Shown one piece after another: positions 1 through 46,600 of a stretch of 64,000 bases of DNA. The notes under the pieces were generated by a model, which did not search any database, was not told the origin of the DNA, and worked only from the letters and a program-made list of their open reading frames with translations. The translations under genes were made by a program, and so were the position numbers. Positions within the stretch are counted from its first letter, which is position 1, and every line of letters starts with the position of its first letter. The DNA comes from Cristatella mucedo (lineage: Eukaryota > Bryozoa > Phylactolaemata > Cristatellidae): positions 1,607,001-1,671,000 of the forward strand of contig WPIO01000030.1 in NCBI GenBank assembly GCA_009760855.2. Direction: 5' to 3'.

Positions 1-273
1 GTAACCAGCGTTCGATTTAGCTTAGGTTACGACATGCACCCGGATGAACTAACCAGCTTCATTAAAATCGTATGCAATAAAATGCTGTCGAATTCATAAT
101 CTCCGCCGACACGATTGTTTTGAAAGACTCGGGGACGAACTGCACGCGATCAGGTTACATTCAGTTGCGAACGTCATACCCAGCAACAACCGTCCCCGAT
201 CGCTCACCACAGGCGTGCCAGCGGCGGCGCTCGTGCGGCGGTAGATATATAGAAAGTGCAACAGAAAAGATAC

Positions 274-386
274 TCGGCAGCAATGGCTTTCAGGTCGCCC
301 TGACCGACGACGAGGACACGCCTCTTCTGATACTTGGTGAACACGGCCAGCGGGCTCTGAGCGTGGATGACCTGCTCGCTAGAGAT
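274..386 (-). CDS. HDHD5: HDHD5-like exon, SSEQVI...VVGQGD segment
   Basis: 113 nt, entering in phase 0 after a CTACAG acceptor and leaving in phase 2 at a GTATCT donor. The next exon, expected to continue with a xVVTVD-like strand, is not visible in 1-273 and probably lies off the window. Confidence 0.82.
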
Positions 387-769
387 CTGTAGCGAAAAGC
401 AGAGAAAAGCCGTCCAGTTCGCCGCCACTTGGGCGCACGTCACGCGAGCGCGCGAACAGTGGCTGCGAGAGGGGTGATGCGGTGTGGCGATGCGACGCGA
501 ACAGTGGCTGCGAATTGGGGGCGATTGCGGCGGCTTGGGTGCGAGCGCGAGGGGGCGGCGCTGCTCCGCTGCACCTTGACGTCGAGCCACTTGGATATGC
601 GCTCGGCCTTTTCTGTGCTGAGGCTGCAGGCGTTGGTGACGAACGCGATGGGCACTCGCAGCGACCGCTTCTTGTCGAGCAGCAGCTTGATCATCTCGAT
701 CGAGGGCGGCAGCACGGTGCTGCCGCGCGCCACGACGCCATCCACGTCGAAGAGGATGCCGAAGTCGAC
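274..769 (-). CDS. HDHD5: HDHD5/CECR5-like HAD-superfamily hydrolase, partial (two internal exons)
   Basis: Two exons (769-575, then 386-274) join in phase 0 across a 188-bp intron. The first gives a HAD motif I, FDVDGVVARG, where the two Asp are the nucleophile and the acid/base of the family, followed by the Thr motif in AFVTNA. The second starts ISSEQVIHAQSP and ends in a Rossmann-like strand RVLVVGQGDL. This order and spacing (motif I, a VTNA element, SSxQVI..SP, K/R-R-x-LVxGQG) is what I know from animal HDHD5 (CECR5), a predicted mitochondrial HAD hydrolase whose substrate is unknown. Splice sites: acceptors ...GAGCAG and ...CTACAG, donors GTGCAG and GTATCT. The gene continues beyond the left edge (last exon ends in phase 2). 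The exon carrying the start codon and targeting peptide was not found. CFAP100 lies upstream on the same strand. Confidence 0.85.
575..769 (-). CDS. HDHD5: HDHD5-like exon with HAD motif I
   Basis: 195 nt, 65 codons, phase 0 at both ends. It encodes the DxD nucleophile motif (FDVDGVV) and the VTNA threonine motif. The frame stays open upstream past the chosen acceptor, so the 5' border could lie slightly further out. Confidence 0.83.
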
Positions 770-823
770 CTGCTCAGTACGACAGCCACGCCTTAGGCGA
801 ACGGCGTCCCTCCAGCCCGAGCT

Positions 824-855
<32 letters not shown>

Positions 856-1453
856 GCGGCTAATCTTTTGCCTTTCTAAGATGGGTTGGTGCTTGATAAA
901 TAGTTTTACAATTGATATTAATTGCTCTGACAATCGTCGTTTTACGTACGACAGTACGCAATTTTTTGCCATCGCGCTAGAACATCGGGCTGTACCGATC
1001 CGACGGCAAGAGAAAAGAAAGGAGTAGGCGTCTAGAGCTCCGCGGCAGCGGGCAGTCGGATTACACGCGTATGCCTTCAAATCCGCTCGTGCCAACATCC
1101 GCTGCTCTCGCGCGAGATGGCGAATGCAGCTTGCGATCGTGAAGCTAAAGCTGCGATCACCGCACTCGCACGCACCTGGTGCTGGTCCCAGGCAATCTCG
1201 ACTTCGCCCGCTTCGTTCACCGCCGCCGACGAGCTGCGGCAGTTTTCCACTCCGTTCGTCGGCTCCAACGTGTGGCCGCCGCCACAACTAACGAGCGCTC
1301 TCTGCCCGTCGACGCCCATCGCTCCGACCTGGAAAGAATTGAGCATTGAGCGAACAAGCGTAGAGAGGTCGCTCGGTCAAGGTGGTTAATCCCGGGATTC
1401 AAGTGTAGAACGTAATGCCTACAGAACGTACCTATTCTTGATATGTCTAATTG

Positions 1454-1504
<51 letters not shown>

Positions 1505-2438
1505 TGCGTGTGTGTGTGTGTGTGTGTGTGCATGCGTGTGCGTGTGCGTGTGCGCGCGCGCGCGCGCGTGTGTGTGTGCGTGAATGTGTGTGTGTATTGC
1601 ATAGGTGCGTCTGGAGTGGGCGTGTATCAGGTGCGCAATAGCGGCGAGGAGAACCCTGCGCCTATTTAGTAGTACGCGCGCCGGTGCAACGACTTCTCTG
1701 CTTTGCTCGCACGTTTGGCACGTCACGTTCGAAGCGTGCTAGGCGCGTAGAATGATACGGCCGTCGAACGAGTCACACGCAGCAGATTGCGAGCTCATAC
1801 GAGCTCACATTTCGTATGAGATGCACGCTGCGCGGCCATCTGAGCGGCGATCGCCTCGCGCGATCCGCGCTGCACACGAGTCGCGCTTTGAAATGGGCTG
1901 AAGCGGCCTTGATACCAGGAGGTCTAACAAGCGGGCTCCCCTGCAGCACCGACGCGAGCGACCCGAAACGTACCTCCCCACGCGGCGCGAGCCCGAGAGC
2001 TGTCAAATTGTACTAGTATTATTTCTATTAGAGCTTCGCAGACCGCCGCAGCTCCTGAACCAGCTGCATCCCGAGCGAAGCGTCCGCAGATGCGCTGCGA
2101 GAGCAGCGTACGAGAGCGTACGTCTAGCGAGAGCCGCGAGCGGTCGGCGGCTGCGGCGGCGGCGAACAGCCTCGGGCGCCGACCGCTCGTGACATCGTGG
2201 CCGTCAGGAGTGTCGAGCGTCACGGGCATCAGCTCGCGGCGCATGCTCGCTCACGCGCCGAGGCTTTCTCGCCAGCACACCCATCGACGGCCTCCGACGG
2301 CGAAGCGGCCGACGAAAGATCGCCGTCGGGGCACAGCGTTTGCGGCCAGTGGCCAGCGGGGGGGGGGGTGGGCGCGAGCGGGGCGGGCCAGGTTCGCGGG
2401 CAGCGAGGCGAGCATTTTCGGTCGCCCGTCGGCCTTAC
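770..2438. other. CpG-rich stretch without a recognised exon
   Basis: Upstream side of the HDHD5-like gene. It is GC-rich with many CpG and holds a (GGC)n run at about 834-861 and a large GT microsatellite. Several frames are open by composition only. The missing HDHD5 start exon may be here, but none can be defended. Confidence 0.4.
1453..1596. repeat. Compound microsatellite (TA)n(TG)n(TGCG)n(CG)n(TG)n
   Basis: About 144 bp of alternating pyrimidine/purine dinucleotides, including a central CG run near 1553-1568. Strictly alternating sequence of this type can adopt Z-DNA. Confidence 0.95.
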
Positions 2439-2670
2439 CTGCGCGGTGCTGGTGCGGCTTAATCTACCGAGGCTGGTCGTCGTCGTCCTCGGCCGCCCAG
2501 TGCGTGCAGTCGCTCCGGGAGCCGCGGTGCTTTGCCGACGTTTCGTCGGTCGCCGCCACTCGTTGCCGAGTGCTGGGTCTGCGGGGTCTGCGACGGCGAG
2601 TCGCTCGCTTCGGTCGCCGCCACTCGGTCAGCCTGTGCGGGCGGCAGCGCTCTCTACGCCCCGTTTTATA
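2439..2670 (-). promoter_or_regulatory. Candidate TATA promoter and non-coding first exon
   Basis: On the minus strand a TATAAAA box (2664-2670) sits in a CpG-rich block. About 225 bp downstream is a strong donor, CAG|GTAAGG (exon border 2439). No ATG occurs between them, so this would be a 5' untranslated exon. It points toward the HDHD5-like exons and could be that gene's promoter. This is inference: no transcript data are available and the linking exon was not found. Confidence 0.3.
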
Positions 2671-3930
2671 CTCCGCTCCGACTCGCTGCTGATTCGCCCG
2701 CGGCCGCGCACATAGCCGCGCTGCTCGAGTCAGCGGCAGCATGCCAAAGTCCGCCGCCCCGAGCCGAGAGTGCGCAACGGCGGCATTCCGCGTGCACGCT
2801 CGCTCGGCGTGCCCGCGCAGCAGCAGCAGCGCGTCGATAAGCCGCCGGAGCCGCCGCCGCCGCCGCGGCTGCTGCCGGCCGCCCTCCGCTGAACACTGCG
2901 AAACATGAAAAGTCCCGTTCAGCCTCCGAACCATGGCGGAGCAGCGCGGCGCGGCACGCGGAGCCGCGATCAACGGGAGACCGTCGACCGCGAGCGCCCC
3001 GCCCCTTCCCCGATCGAACGATCTCGTGCCGCGAGCCGAATGACGCGCCCTGCACGCTTCGGCGGCGCGTTCAGCGCCGCAGCGACCGAGGGAGCACCCG
3101 GTTGGCAGATGGCGAGCGGCCACGCTGGTCCGCGCATTCGCGCGATCGGACATCCGTAACTCTCGCTGTACCTCACGGAGAGGGGAGCATTCTTCCTGCC
3201 CGCGCAATAAGATCCTTGCCGCTGGCTAAGACTCCTCAGCTTGGCTTACTTTTCGCGACAGCGAAAGCAGCTGCCGCATTGCACCGCGGCTGCTCACCAG
3301 TCTTCGCGGCCGGCCGACCGAGCTGTGCGTTGACTTCGAGGCTCCTTCACTCGCATTTCCGGTCTATCCATTCTCTCTCGATCGGGCCTGCCGTTCTGTA
3401 TTAGTTTCGTATCGGGCGTATTTCGTATCGTAGCACCACCCGCTCTTCTCTCGCGGTCGATTGGCTGAGCCCCCACTGAACTTCAAGTCGGGGACGTTGC
3501 CTTCAGTCACTTCGCTCCAAAAGCTGTGACTTAGCTACCGACTGATGTCACGTCTCCTCAAGATTGGATAGCATTCACAAAGCAGCAAAAACCAGCAAAT
3601 GCGCTTCTCGCAGCATTGCTCAGCGGCCGCGTGAATCGCCCTGTGTGCGTGCTCGTGTCCTGAGAAGCCGTGCACGTCGTGACAAAAGGCAAGGGCGACA
3701 TGTTTTGTATAGCGCTCAGGTGAGCTTGTCTTTTTTCCAATGAGCTTTGCTTATCGAACTTTGCTTATGTTTGCCTATCGAGCTTATTATTATTTAGCGA
3801 GCGAGCTGTGCTTAATCAGCACTTAATGTGCATGATTCAGCTCACGCCACTGACCAGGGGTCACGCTAGCCTGCGGCCCCGAGAGTCATCCTGTAGAGCG
3901 CCTGTACTCGCTTGTCTCAGCGCGTCGTCT
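2671..3930. other. GC-rich intergenic stretch
   Basis: Very CpG-rich to about 3.4 kb, then more mixed. Long overlapping frames on both strands come from base composition (Arg/Ala-rich translations), and I see no conserved domain. Nothing else is recognised. Confidence 0.4.
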
Positions 3931-4490
3931 TACCAGTCAAGCAACGGATTGACTTCAAGGTTTTGTCGCTCACTTTTAGGTCCCTTCATTCTATGGCTCC
4001 AGCCTAGCTGTCAGATATACTACCCCATCAGGCCAAGCATCGTACCACCCGCTTCTCGGAATCCAACAGTCTAGAAATACCTCATACAGACCTTAAATCC
4101 TTTGGAGACCGTGCATTTAGTTCATATGCTCCCAAAGCCTGGAACTCCCTCCCGACCTGCGTCAAAACATCCCCTGACCTGACCACATTTAAAAGGAACC
4201 TAAAAACACACCTATTTAGGACAGCATTTAGCGGGTCCCTGTGATTCGTCTTTGATGTGCTTATGCGTGCTGACACTGTGCATGCTGCCACTAACTACAT
4301 TTGCATGCTGACCCTGTGCATGTCGCCCCTAACCATATTATTCATCTCGTTTGTTTTTCAAGCATGATTTTACTTACCATTCAATGGCATTTCACTTTAC
4401 AGCAAATGTAAAGCGCCTAGAGAGAGATTGAGTTCTCCGAGGGCGCTTTATCAAGTGAATAATTATTATTATTATTATTATTATTATTAT
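3931..4490 (+). mobile_element. L2-A LINE, 5'-truncated 3' end
   Basis: It starts inside the reverse transcriptase C-terminal region (QRIDFKVLS-like), runs through the conserved 3' UTR with GCGCCTAGAGAGAGATTGAG, and ends in an (ATT)n tail at about 4461-4490. In-frame stops show it is dead. Confidence 0.9.
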
Positions 4491-5230
4491 GTTATTAACG
4501 CACCGTTGTCGCTTCTCTTGCAGCGACTTATACAGCGCCTGGATAGTCTAGGTTTACATTGAGCGGCGAGCAAAAGACTTGGGATTACTATTATTAATAA
4601 TAATATTATGATTAGCTCTAGCGACGCTGCTGAGGGACAACCGGCCTCTGTCCGCCTCTGTCCGCCGGCTTGCGGCGGCGTCGCTTCGGCGGCCGCTCGA
4701 GAGCGGCGATCGCGCCAGCTGTCGCCGAGAGAGCGGCGGCGGCCGCTGACGGGCGGCTTTCGTTGCAAACGGTAACGAAGTGCAAAATGCCGCGGCCAGT
4801 GGGCCGCTTGCCACTCTGTCGCTTATGCTGCGTTTAGCAATCGGTGAGGACTAGGCGGCATTGGCGTTTCTGCGAGGTGCTAGGGGTCGTGAGGGTGCGC
4901 CGTTAAGGAGCGATGCCGCGCTTTCGCGCCAGCTCGCAGAGGCTAGCACCGGGCGTTTGTCGTTGGTTTTAGGTAGGACGAGCATCTGCCGCAGTCAGCC
5001 CCGCTATTAAGGCAGCAAACCTGCGCGCCGTAGGCCGTGCTCAAGCACTCAGGGGGCGGACTACTCTCTCTGGGCTTTATCGACGGCGGGAAAGACCCGA
5101 TCGAATGCTTGGGTAGCAGCGCCGCTCGTCGCTTCACTTTCGCTTTTGCATTGGCCGCTGAAGCCGCTTCGCGGGCGGGGCAGTGGCGCAAACGCTTAGC
5201 CGTCGATAACACTTCTCCACATTTACTGCG
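4491..5230. other. CpG-rich stretch, nothing recognised
   Basis: GC-rich, bounded by an L2-A tail and a SINE. Arg/Ala-rich frames on both strands look compositional. Confidence 0.35.
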
Positions 5231-5560
5231 CCGGCATGGCCTAGTGGTTAAAAAAATACTATCTGATTCAACAGACTCTTTTTGTATAGCGACAGAAGAG
5301 CGTTTACGGCTATCGCCACCGCTTGCAGTGGCGATAAGGGATTGCCCACAGCAGGATTCGAACCCGCGACCTCGGGCGAGATCGTGAAAAGCAACCGCCT
5401 TACCCAGTGAGCCATTACGGCTCACCAGGTTAAGGTGCTCGCATCGACGGTCAGTGTTCTATATCCACGACCGAAGTCGTGGGCTCGAGCCCCATCGCAC
5501 GTACGACACGCTCGAATAGAAATTAAGCTCTTTTATGGCGCTATACAAATGAATTATATA
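5231..5560 (+). mobile_element. tRNA-derived SINE interrupted by a second SINE
   Basis: The outer element begins with an A box, TGGCCTAGTGG (5238-5248), and resumes after 5431 with GGTGCTCGCATCGACGG, an internal hairpin and a B-box-like GGGCTCGAGCCCC. It ends GGCGCTATACAAATGAATT plus (TA)n. It is split by the minus-strand SINE at 5252-5427, with GGTTAA present on both sides. Confidence 0.7.
5252..5427 (-). mobile_element. tRNA-derived SINE (main family), nested
   Basis: The minus strand reads GAGCCGTAATGGCTCACTGG (A-box region) and then a perfect B box GGTTCGAATCC (5354-5364). The tail is the family's GATAGCCGTAAACGC..CTTCTGTCGCTATACAAAAAGAG block. It is flanked by GGTTAA at 5246-5251 and 5428-5433, a likely target-site duplication. 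Confidence 0.85.
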
Positions 5561-5946
5561 TATATATATAATATATACATTTATTTATTGACTGAGTTGA
5601 GCTCAGCAAACGACTCCTCGTCCGCTCAGCTGTTCCGTCCTCGCCCGAAATGAGACCGCTAGTCGGCATTTGCGGTCGCCTTGCAGTTGAGAAGGAGCGC
5701 ACAGAATCGCTGTCGCCGCCGGGACCTCGGCGGTGGCGAGAGCGTCGCCTGGCACCACGACACCTCTCTCGGCTGTTGGCGCTGGATGTGCGCTCGGATG
5801 ACGGTGGGTCCAAGCTCGCAATGTTGGAGCGCTAGCTCCACTCTCATTGCCGCGTAGCGGCTGTCCGAACCTTCTCATGCAGACTCCTGCGGTCGAAGAG
5901 ACGTCCTGCAAGTTCGAGGACGCGAATCCGAATGGCCGAGCAGAGG

Positions 5947-6001
<55 letters not shown>

Positions 6002-6007
6002 GCATAC

Positions 6008-6097
<90 letters not shown>

Positions 6098-6159
6098 CTG
6101 TCTCTCTCCGTCTCTCTGTGTCTCTGACTCTGACTCTCTCTCTTTCTCTGTCTCTCTCC

Positions 6160-6190
<31 letters not shown>

Positions 6191-6420
6191 GGTCTCTCTC
6201 TGTCTCTGTCTCTCACTCTCTCTGTCTCTTTCTGTCTGTCTGCCTCTCTTTATATCTCCGTTTCTCTGTCTCTCTCCGTCTCTCTCTGTCTCTCTTTCTC
6301 TCTCTGTCTGTCTCCGTCTCTCTGTCTCCGCCCCTCTGTCTCTGTCTCTCTCCCTCTCTCTTTGTGTCTCTGCTTCTGCCTGTCTGTCAGTCTGTCTCTC
6401 CCTCTCTCTCTCTCTCTCTT
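5947..6420. repeat. Compound microsatellite (CT)n(TA)n(TG)n(CTGT/CTCT)n
   Basis: About 470 bp of dinucleotide and imperfect tetranucleotide repeats in sequence: CT, TA, TG, then CTCTGT-type. The open frames across it are artefacts of the repeat. Confidence 0.97.
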
Positions 6421-6879
6421 AAGGCCGCGTTCAAATCCCTGACCAAGCTCGAATTTCCTTGAGCAAAACTCGGGGCCGATTGCTTGGGTTCACCACGTCG
6501 TGGAGGGGTTGTGCATCCTGAGAGAGTGGCAGTTCCTAGAGGGAGTGGCAAGTCCTAGAACGAGCGGCACGTCGCGAAGGGAGTACGTCTTGAAGAGAGA
6601 GGTGCTTTTGGGGAGAGGCACAAAATGGAGGGAGTAGCGGCATATTTTTCCGAGCTATTTCAGAGCCACTCATTTAAGAAATGAGTTAATTGCATAGGCA
6701 AACATAAAAGACATCAACTCGAAGCTAGAACGACTTGTGTTCGCGCCACGGCTTCCTTTCAAGGATCGCCGGGATCGAACGTCGATGGAAACGCAGTAAT
6801 TAAGAGCAAGCTTGCGTTGCTCATAAATTAGAAAGCTTAACCCTCAAGATGGGTTCGGCTAGCATATTTGCTCTCCTGT
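6421..6879. other. Intergenic stretch, nothing recognised
   Basis: Short direct repeats around GAGAG(T)GGCA at 6520-6610. No coding or repeat family recognised. Confidence 0.3.
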
Positions 6880-7960
6880 AACGTCTGCACGCCATCTGGC
6901 TGTCCTGTTCCAAAGCGACTAGGTGACCACATCAGCTCCACAACCAAGTCTGCCTAGTTTCAGCTACGCACTGCTTCGCGGACTAGCTTAGACAAAGATA
7001 GCGAAGCCTAGCTGGTCCATGAATTAGTGACATTGCGTCTAGACCTCTGTAACTCACTAATCGTTGATCTTACGGCCAGTGCGCTAAGGTAGATGCAGTT
7101 GGTGCAAAACTGCAGTTTAGCTTGGCTGTCAGGAATATAGTAATTGCAACACTACATCACTTCGAGTCGACCTTGACTTGGTTCCCATCTAGCAGCATGT
7201 CGACTCCACAGAGTGTTTTGTCACTCACGTTTAGGTCCCTTCATTCTCGTGCTCCTTTCTACATATCCGACTGACTTCCCCATAGCTGAACTGCTGCATC
7301 AGTTTCAGCCTGTTCGCGCCCTCAGGTCCTGTGTGGACAATACATTAGCTGTCCCATTCCTCCGCTTAAAGACAGTTGGCGACAGAAGCTTTAGCTCTGC
7401 AGGTCCTAGACTGTGGAACTCGCTTCCACAATTCTTACGCAACGACATCTACTCTCCAACTGCCGACTATGGCACATCTTTTTCAGCGGTCCTGAACTGC
7501 TACTTCTATGCTACTCACTACCTCAACTGCTCTCCTAACTCTGCTATGCTTCCCACTTTCTCTTTGTTACTTGAGACGAAGTCTGTTGGCTACCGAATGC
7601 GTACCGAAAGCCGCTTAGGCTGTGAGTGCGCTATACAAAACTCTCCTGCGTAACACCCACATGGTCTTTATGACTTTGTGGAGTTACTGACGGAGATACA
7701 TTAAATCAGACCAGGCATCGCAGCGCCCGCTCGTCTGACGAAGGTCACTTCGCTGTGCCTCTATTCAACCTCGAATCCTTCGAAGACCTCGGCATTGATT
7801 CTCCTTGCTCCTTCGATGCACTCTCGAACCGAGTTTGTACTCGTACTGCGAGCAGGACCAAAGGTCGGACGCCAATCGGTTCTTTGCGAGCTGCTCTCGC
7901 GTCAGCGGCTCTCCGCTCGCGTGGCAGCGGCCTCCTCGTCAACTACAGTTACGTCAACTC
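6880..7960 (+). mobile_element. Old L2-A LINE copy split by a young L2-B insertion
   Basis: 6880-7282 is a heavily decayed L2-A RT segment (TTCCAAAGCGACTAGGTGACC..CATCAGCTCC, GTTGGTGCAAAACTG). L2-A sequence resumes after the inserted element with ATCAGACCAGGCATCGCAGC and TCGAATCCTTCGAAGACC. Both halves align in order with intact copies at 29 and 38 kb. Confidence 0.75.
7283..7706 (+). mobile_element. L2-B LINE, 5'-truncated, young
   Basis: It encodes AELLHQFQPVRALRSCVDN through CAIQNSPA and a stop, then the 3' UTR AACACCCACATGGTC..GTTACTGACGGAGATACATT. Over about 121 residues it differs from the minus-strand copy at 52.2-52.9 kb at only about four positions, so the family moved recently. Confidence 0.88.
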
Positions 7961-8527
7961 TTGGAATGCACGCTGAACGGCAACTCGTCACACGTGCGGA
8001 GGGAGGTAATCATTCTTATTCATCTGAGTCTACATAGCTTTTTTTTTATTCAGATGAATAGTCGCCGACAGCTGTTTCATGGTGGAGATTTTTGGGGACG
8101 CCCAGCAGGAAAGAACATACTCGCATTCGGCGGCAGCCAGAGGCGGTGGCGAATGGACGGGCCGTGTCGTCAGTCGGCGCCCTTGGCCGGTGCTCCGGGG
8201 CCCTGCCCTGCGTCGGCCAGCCACGAGGCTTCCAAGACCGACTCGATGCCGGCATGCAGGTGTAGGAGAGCTGCCGCAGCCACCTCCACGGTGGTCCACG
8301 CGGCTGCTCCCACTCTCGATCGCAGGCCTCTAGCTCTCAGCCGTTTGGGTGGCTGCTGCTTCCCGTCGCTGCCGATATCCGCCGCCAGTCTCCGCTCGCG
8401 TTCGCCTCTCGCTCGCCGCCGGTCGCTCACCTTTGCGCCGTAGCCGCCGCGCGACCTCCCACAACCCGTGTAATATAGCAAGCAGAGTTTGCATTATTCC
8501 TTTGCCATGTTGTAAGATCTCTCAGCG

Positions 8528-8528
<1 letters not shown>
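7961..8528. other. CpG-rich stretch, possible CFAP100 3' UTR
   Basis: Downstream of the CFAP100 stop codon on the minus strand. The minus strand has AATAAA at 8045-8050 as a distant candidate polyadenylation signal. A minus-strand frame ending at 8170 is open for about 100 codons, but nothing conserved is recognised in it. Confidence 0.3.

Positions 8529-8529
<1 letters not shown>

Positions 8530-8582
<53 letters not shown>
8530..8582. repeat. (CT)n microsatellite
   Basis: Uninterrupted CT dinucleotides, about 52 bp. Confidence 0.97.
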
Positions 8583-8587
<5 letters not shown>

Positions 8588-8880
8588 TACTGTCTGCACA
8601 TGCCATCGAGAAAGCGACCCGAGAGCAGCAAAGTATCCGCCGCAGGAGGAGAGCAGCTCGAACCGCAACGAGTTGCACCTGGACCGACGCCCCGCCAGCG
8701 TTCCTTCGGGTGCTGCCCGCGAGCGACTCGGGGGAGGGAGAGGGACGACCGCTGCATTGTACGCAGCGCAACGTTCAGCGGGCAGCCCGCTGGAGCCGAC
8801 GCGATGGCAGCGGCAGGTAGCTGAGCGGCCGACTCGAGAGCCCGCGGCGTCCGCAGTGCTTTTCGTCCGGTACGTCCGCC

Positions 8881-45054
<36,174 letters not shown>

Positions 45055-45124
45055 TTCTATTGACGTTCGCCTGCTCTTTGGCCACACCGGTCGCCACCTT
45101 ATAACGCCAGCCAAATCGAGGTTA

Positions 45125-45138
45125 GCCGTCATAGCAAC
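45125..45138. promoter_or_regulatory. RFX X-box-like site upstream of CFAP100
   Basis: GCCGTCATAGCAAC matches the X-box consensus GTNRCCATRGYAAC at 12 of 14 positions, including the complete ATRGYAAC half. It lies 71-84 bp before the CFAP100 ATG, the usual place for RFX sites in ciliary genes. Confidence 0.55.
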
Positions 45139-45146
45139 GAGAAGAG

Positions 45147-45153
45147 CTTCCGG
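45147..45153 (-). promoter_or_regulatory. ETS-type core site
   Basis: The minus strand reads CCGGAAG about 95 bp upstream of the CFAP100 ATG. Such sites are common at TATA-less animal promoters. Confidence 0.35.
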
Positions 45154-45519
45154 TGGCTGGCCGCAGCCCCCCACACCGGGTGGTTAAACCTAGGAGCTAC
45201 TAACTAAACGTTACCACGGTTGGCTATTTCTCTTGCTTCGAACCCTACACAAATGAAGCGTCATCAGAGACTATTGGCGGTTGTCCCTTAATGACAGCGT
45301 ACAAAGGGCGTCCCGGCTTACGTACGGCTGGGGCTGAAGAAAGTCAAGATGTACTTGCGAGTGCACTTTCGTTGAGGTGCAGGTTAGGGATTATTGTTAT
45401 TGATCTCTGCAAAACCAGCGGTCTGCGACTCGGCTGAAGCCTTTTCTTTCCCTCTGCTTCTAGATCTTGAGTTCCGGGCATCTTTTTTAATGCAAAATCA
45501 TGCACAAAAACTGCCGAGC

Positions 45520-45592
45520 TAATATAATAATAATAAGGCACTTGCAAAGCGCCCTCAGAGAACTTAATTTCTTACCAAGCACTTCAATACAG
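45520..45592 (-). mobile_element. L2-A LINE tail fragment
   Basis: TAATAATAATAAGGCACTTG, CAAAGCGCCCTCAGAGAACTT, then TTCTTACCAAGCACTT. Confidence 0.8.
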
Positions 45593-46084
45593 AGGCAGGT
45601 AGAATTTCAATGCAAACATGAAGTTGCATCGGCTGGCTAGAGGAAGCTCAAATAAAAGTTGTCTCTTTTATCAAGAAAAGCTGAAATTTTAAAAACGCTG
45701 TGAGCCAGTGGCGTGCCGAATAGGGCAGGAGCGTATTTTCTCGGTTTCTGGATCCAAAGGGGGCACCAAAATGGGCGCCCCTAATTCTGGGGGCACCATC
45801 GGTGTAGACTTTAAGGCGTGGCGAGAGTGCCAGAGATCATCGTCGGCAATACCTCAGCATCAAGATGGTCTGTCATAGCACTCCTGGAATGCAGACGGTA
45901 CATCGGCACAGCTAAATATTGAATATACCGTGAAGGACATGCGCGTACTCAGCATTAGCCAGGTTGGTGCCCAGACTTCTGCCTTACCCACCTCGGTCTG
46001 TCGTAGAATTGCAAAATGGGCGTGTTGGTTTGAACATAAAGTACACAAATGTGTACCCTGTCAGATTTGGAGAAGAACCACATT

Positions 46085-46600
46085 CCCAGGATACCACACA
46101 CAAATTGGTCCGTGCATTTTTAGCATCCTCTCTTGACTTCTGCAATTCGCTGCTAGCTGGTCTGCCGGCCTGTGCAATCAGTCGTTTACAGTTGGTGCAA
46201 AACTCTGCAGCTAGGCTTGTCTGTCGTGAGCGTCGCAGTTGCCACATCACATCACTTCTTGCCGACCTGCACTGACTCCTAGTCAAGCAACGGATCGACT
46301 TCAAGGTTTTGTCGCTCACTTTTAGGTCCCTTCATTATTTGACTCCAGCCTACCTATCAGAACTATTCCCCACCAGACTAGGTATCATACCATATTTGCA
46401 TGGTGAACCAATGCATGCCACCTCTAACCATGTTATGCTTGTTGAAATTGTGCATTCTACCACTAACCATACGACCATGCTTTCTTTACATCAAGTGAAA
46501 AGTTCCTTGAAAGAGATTTCGTTCTCTGAGTGTGCTATACATATGTATTACTACTATTATTATTCTAGACGCTTTATCAAGTGAATTATTATTATTATAG
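46085..46600 (+). mobile_element. L2-A LINE with internal deletion
   Basis: Begins TTGGTCCGTGCATTTTTAGC. The RT C-terminal region runs to about 46400 and then jumps to CATTTGCATGGTGAACCAATG of the 3' UTR. A second tail scrap (CGCTTTATCAAGTGAATTATT) ends it. Confidence 0.85.

Noticed and set aside
2090-3207. Long Arg/Ala-rich frames on both strands at 2-3.2 kb
   Set aside because: Explained by high GC content (few stop codons). No domain, and opposite strands are open at once.
5847-6462. Long Ser/Leu/Cys/Val-rich frames at 5.85-6.46 kb, and similar ones at 1.4, 55 and 56.6 kb
   Set aside because: They are translations of microsatellites.
6880-7745. A chimeric L2-A/L2-B element made by template switching
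   Set aside because: L2-A sequence resumes after the L2-B 3' end at the matching position, so a simple nested insertion explains it.
8170-8481. Minus-strand frame with TTVEVAAAALLHLHAGIESV as a gene end
   Set aside because: Lies in the probable CFAP100 3' flank in CpG-rich sequence. No homologue recognised and no supporting splice partner.
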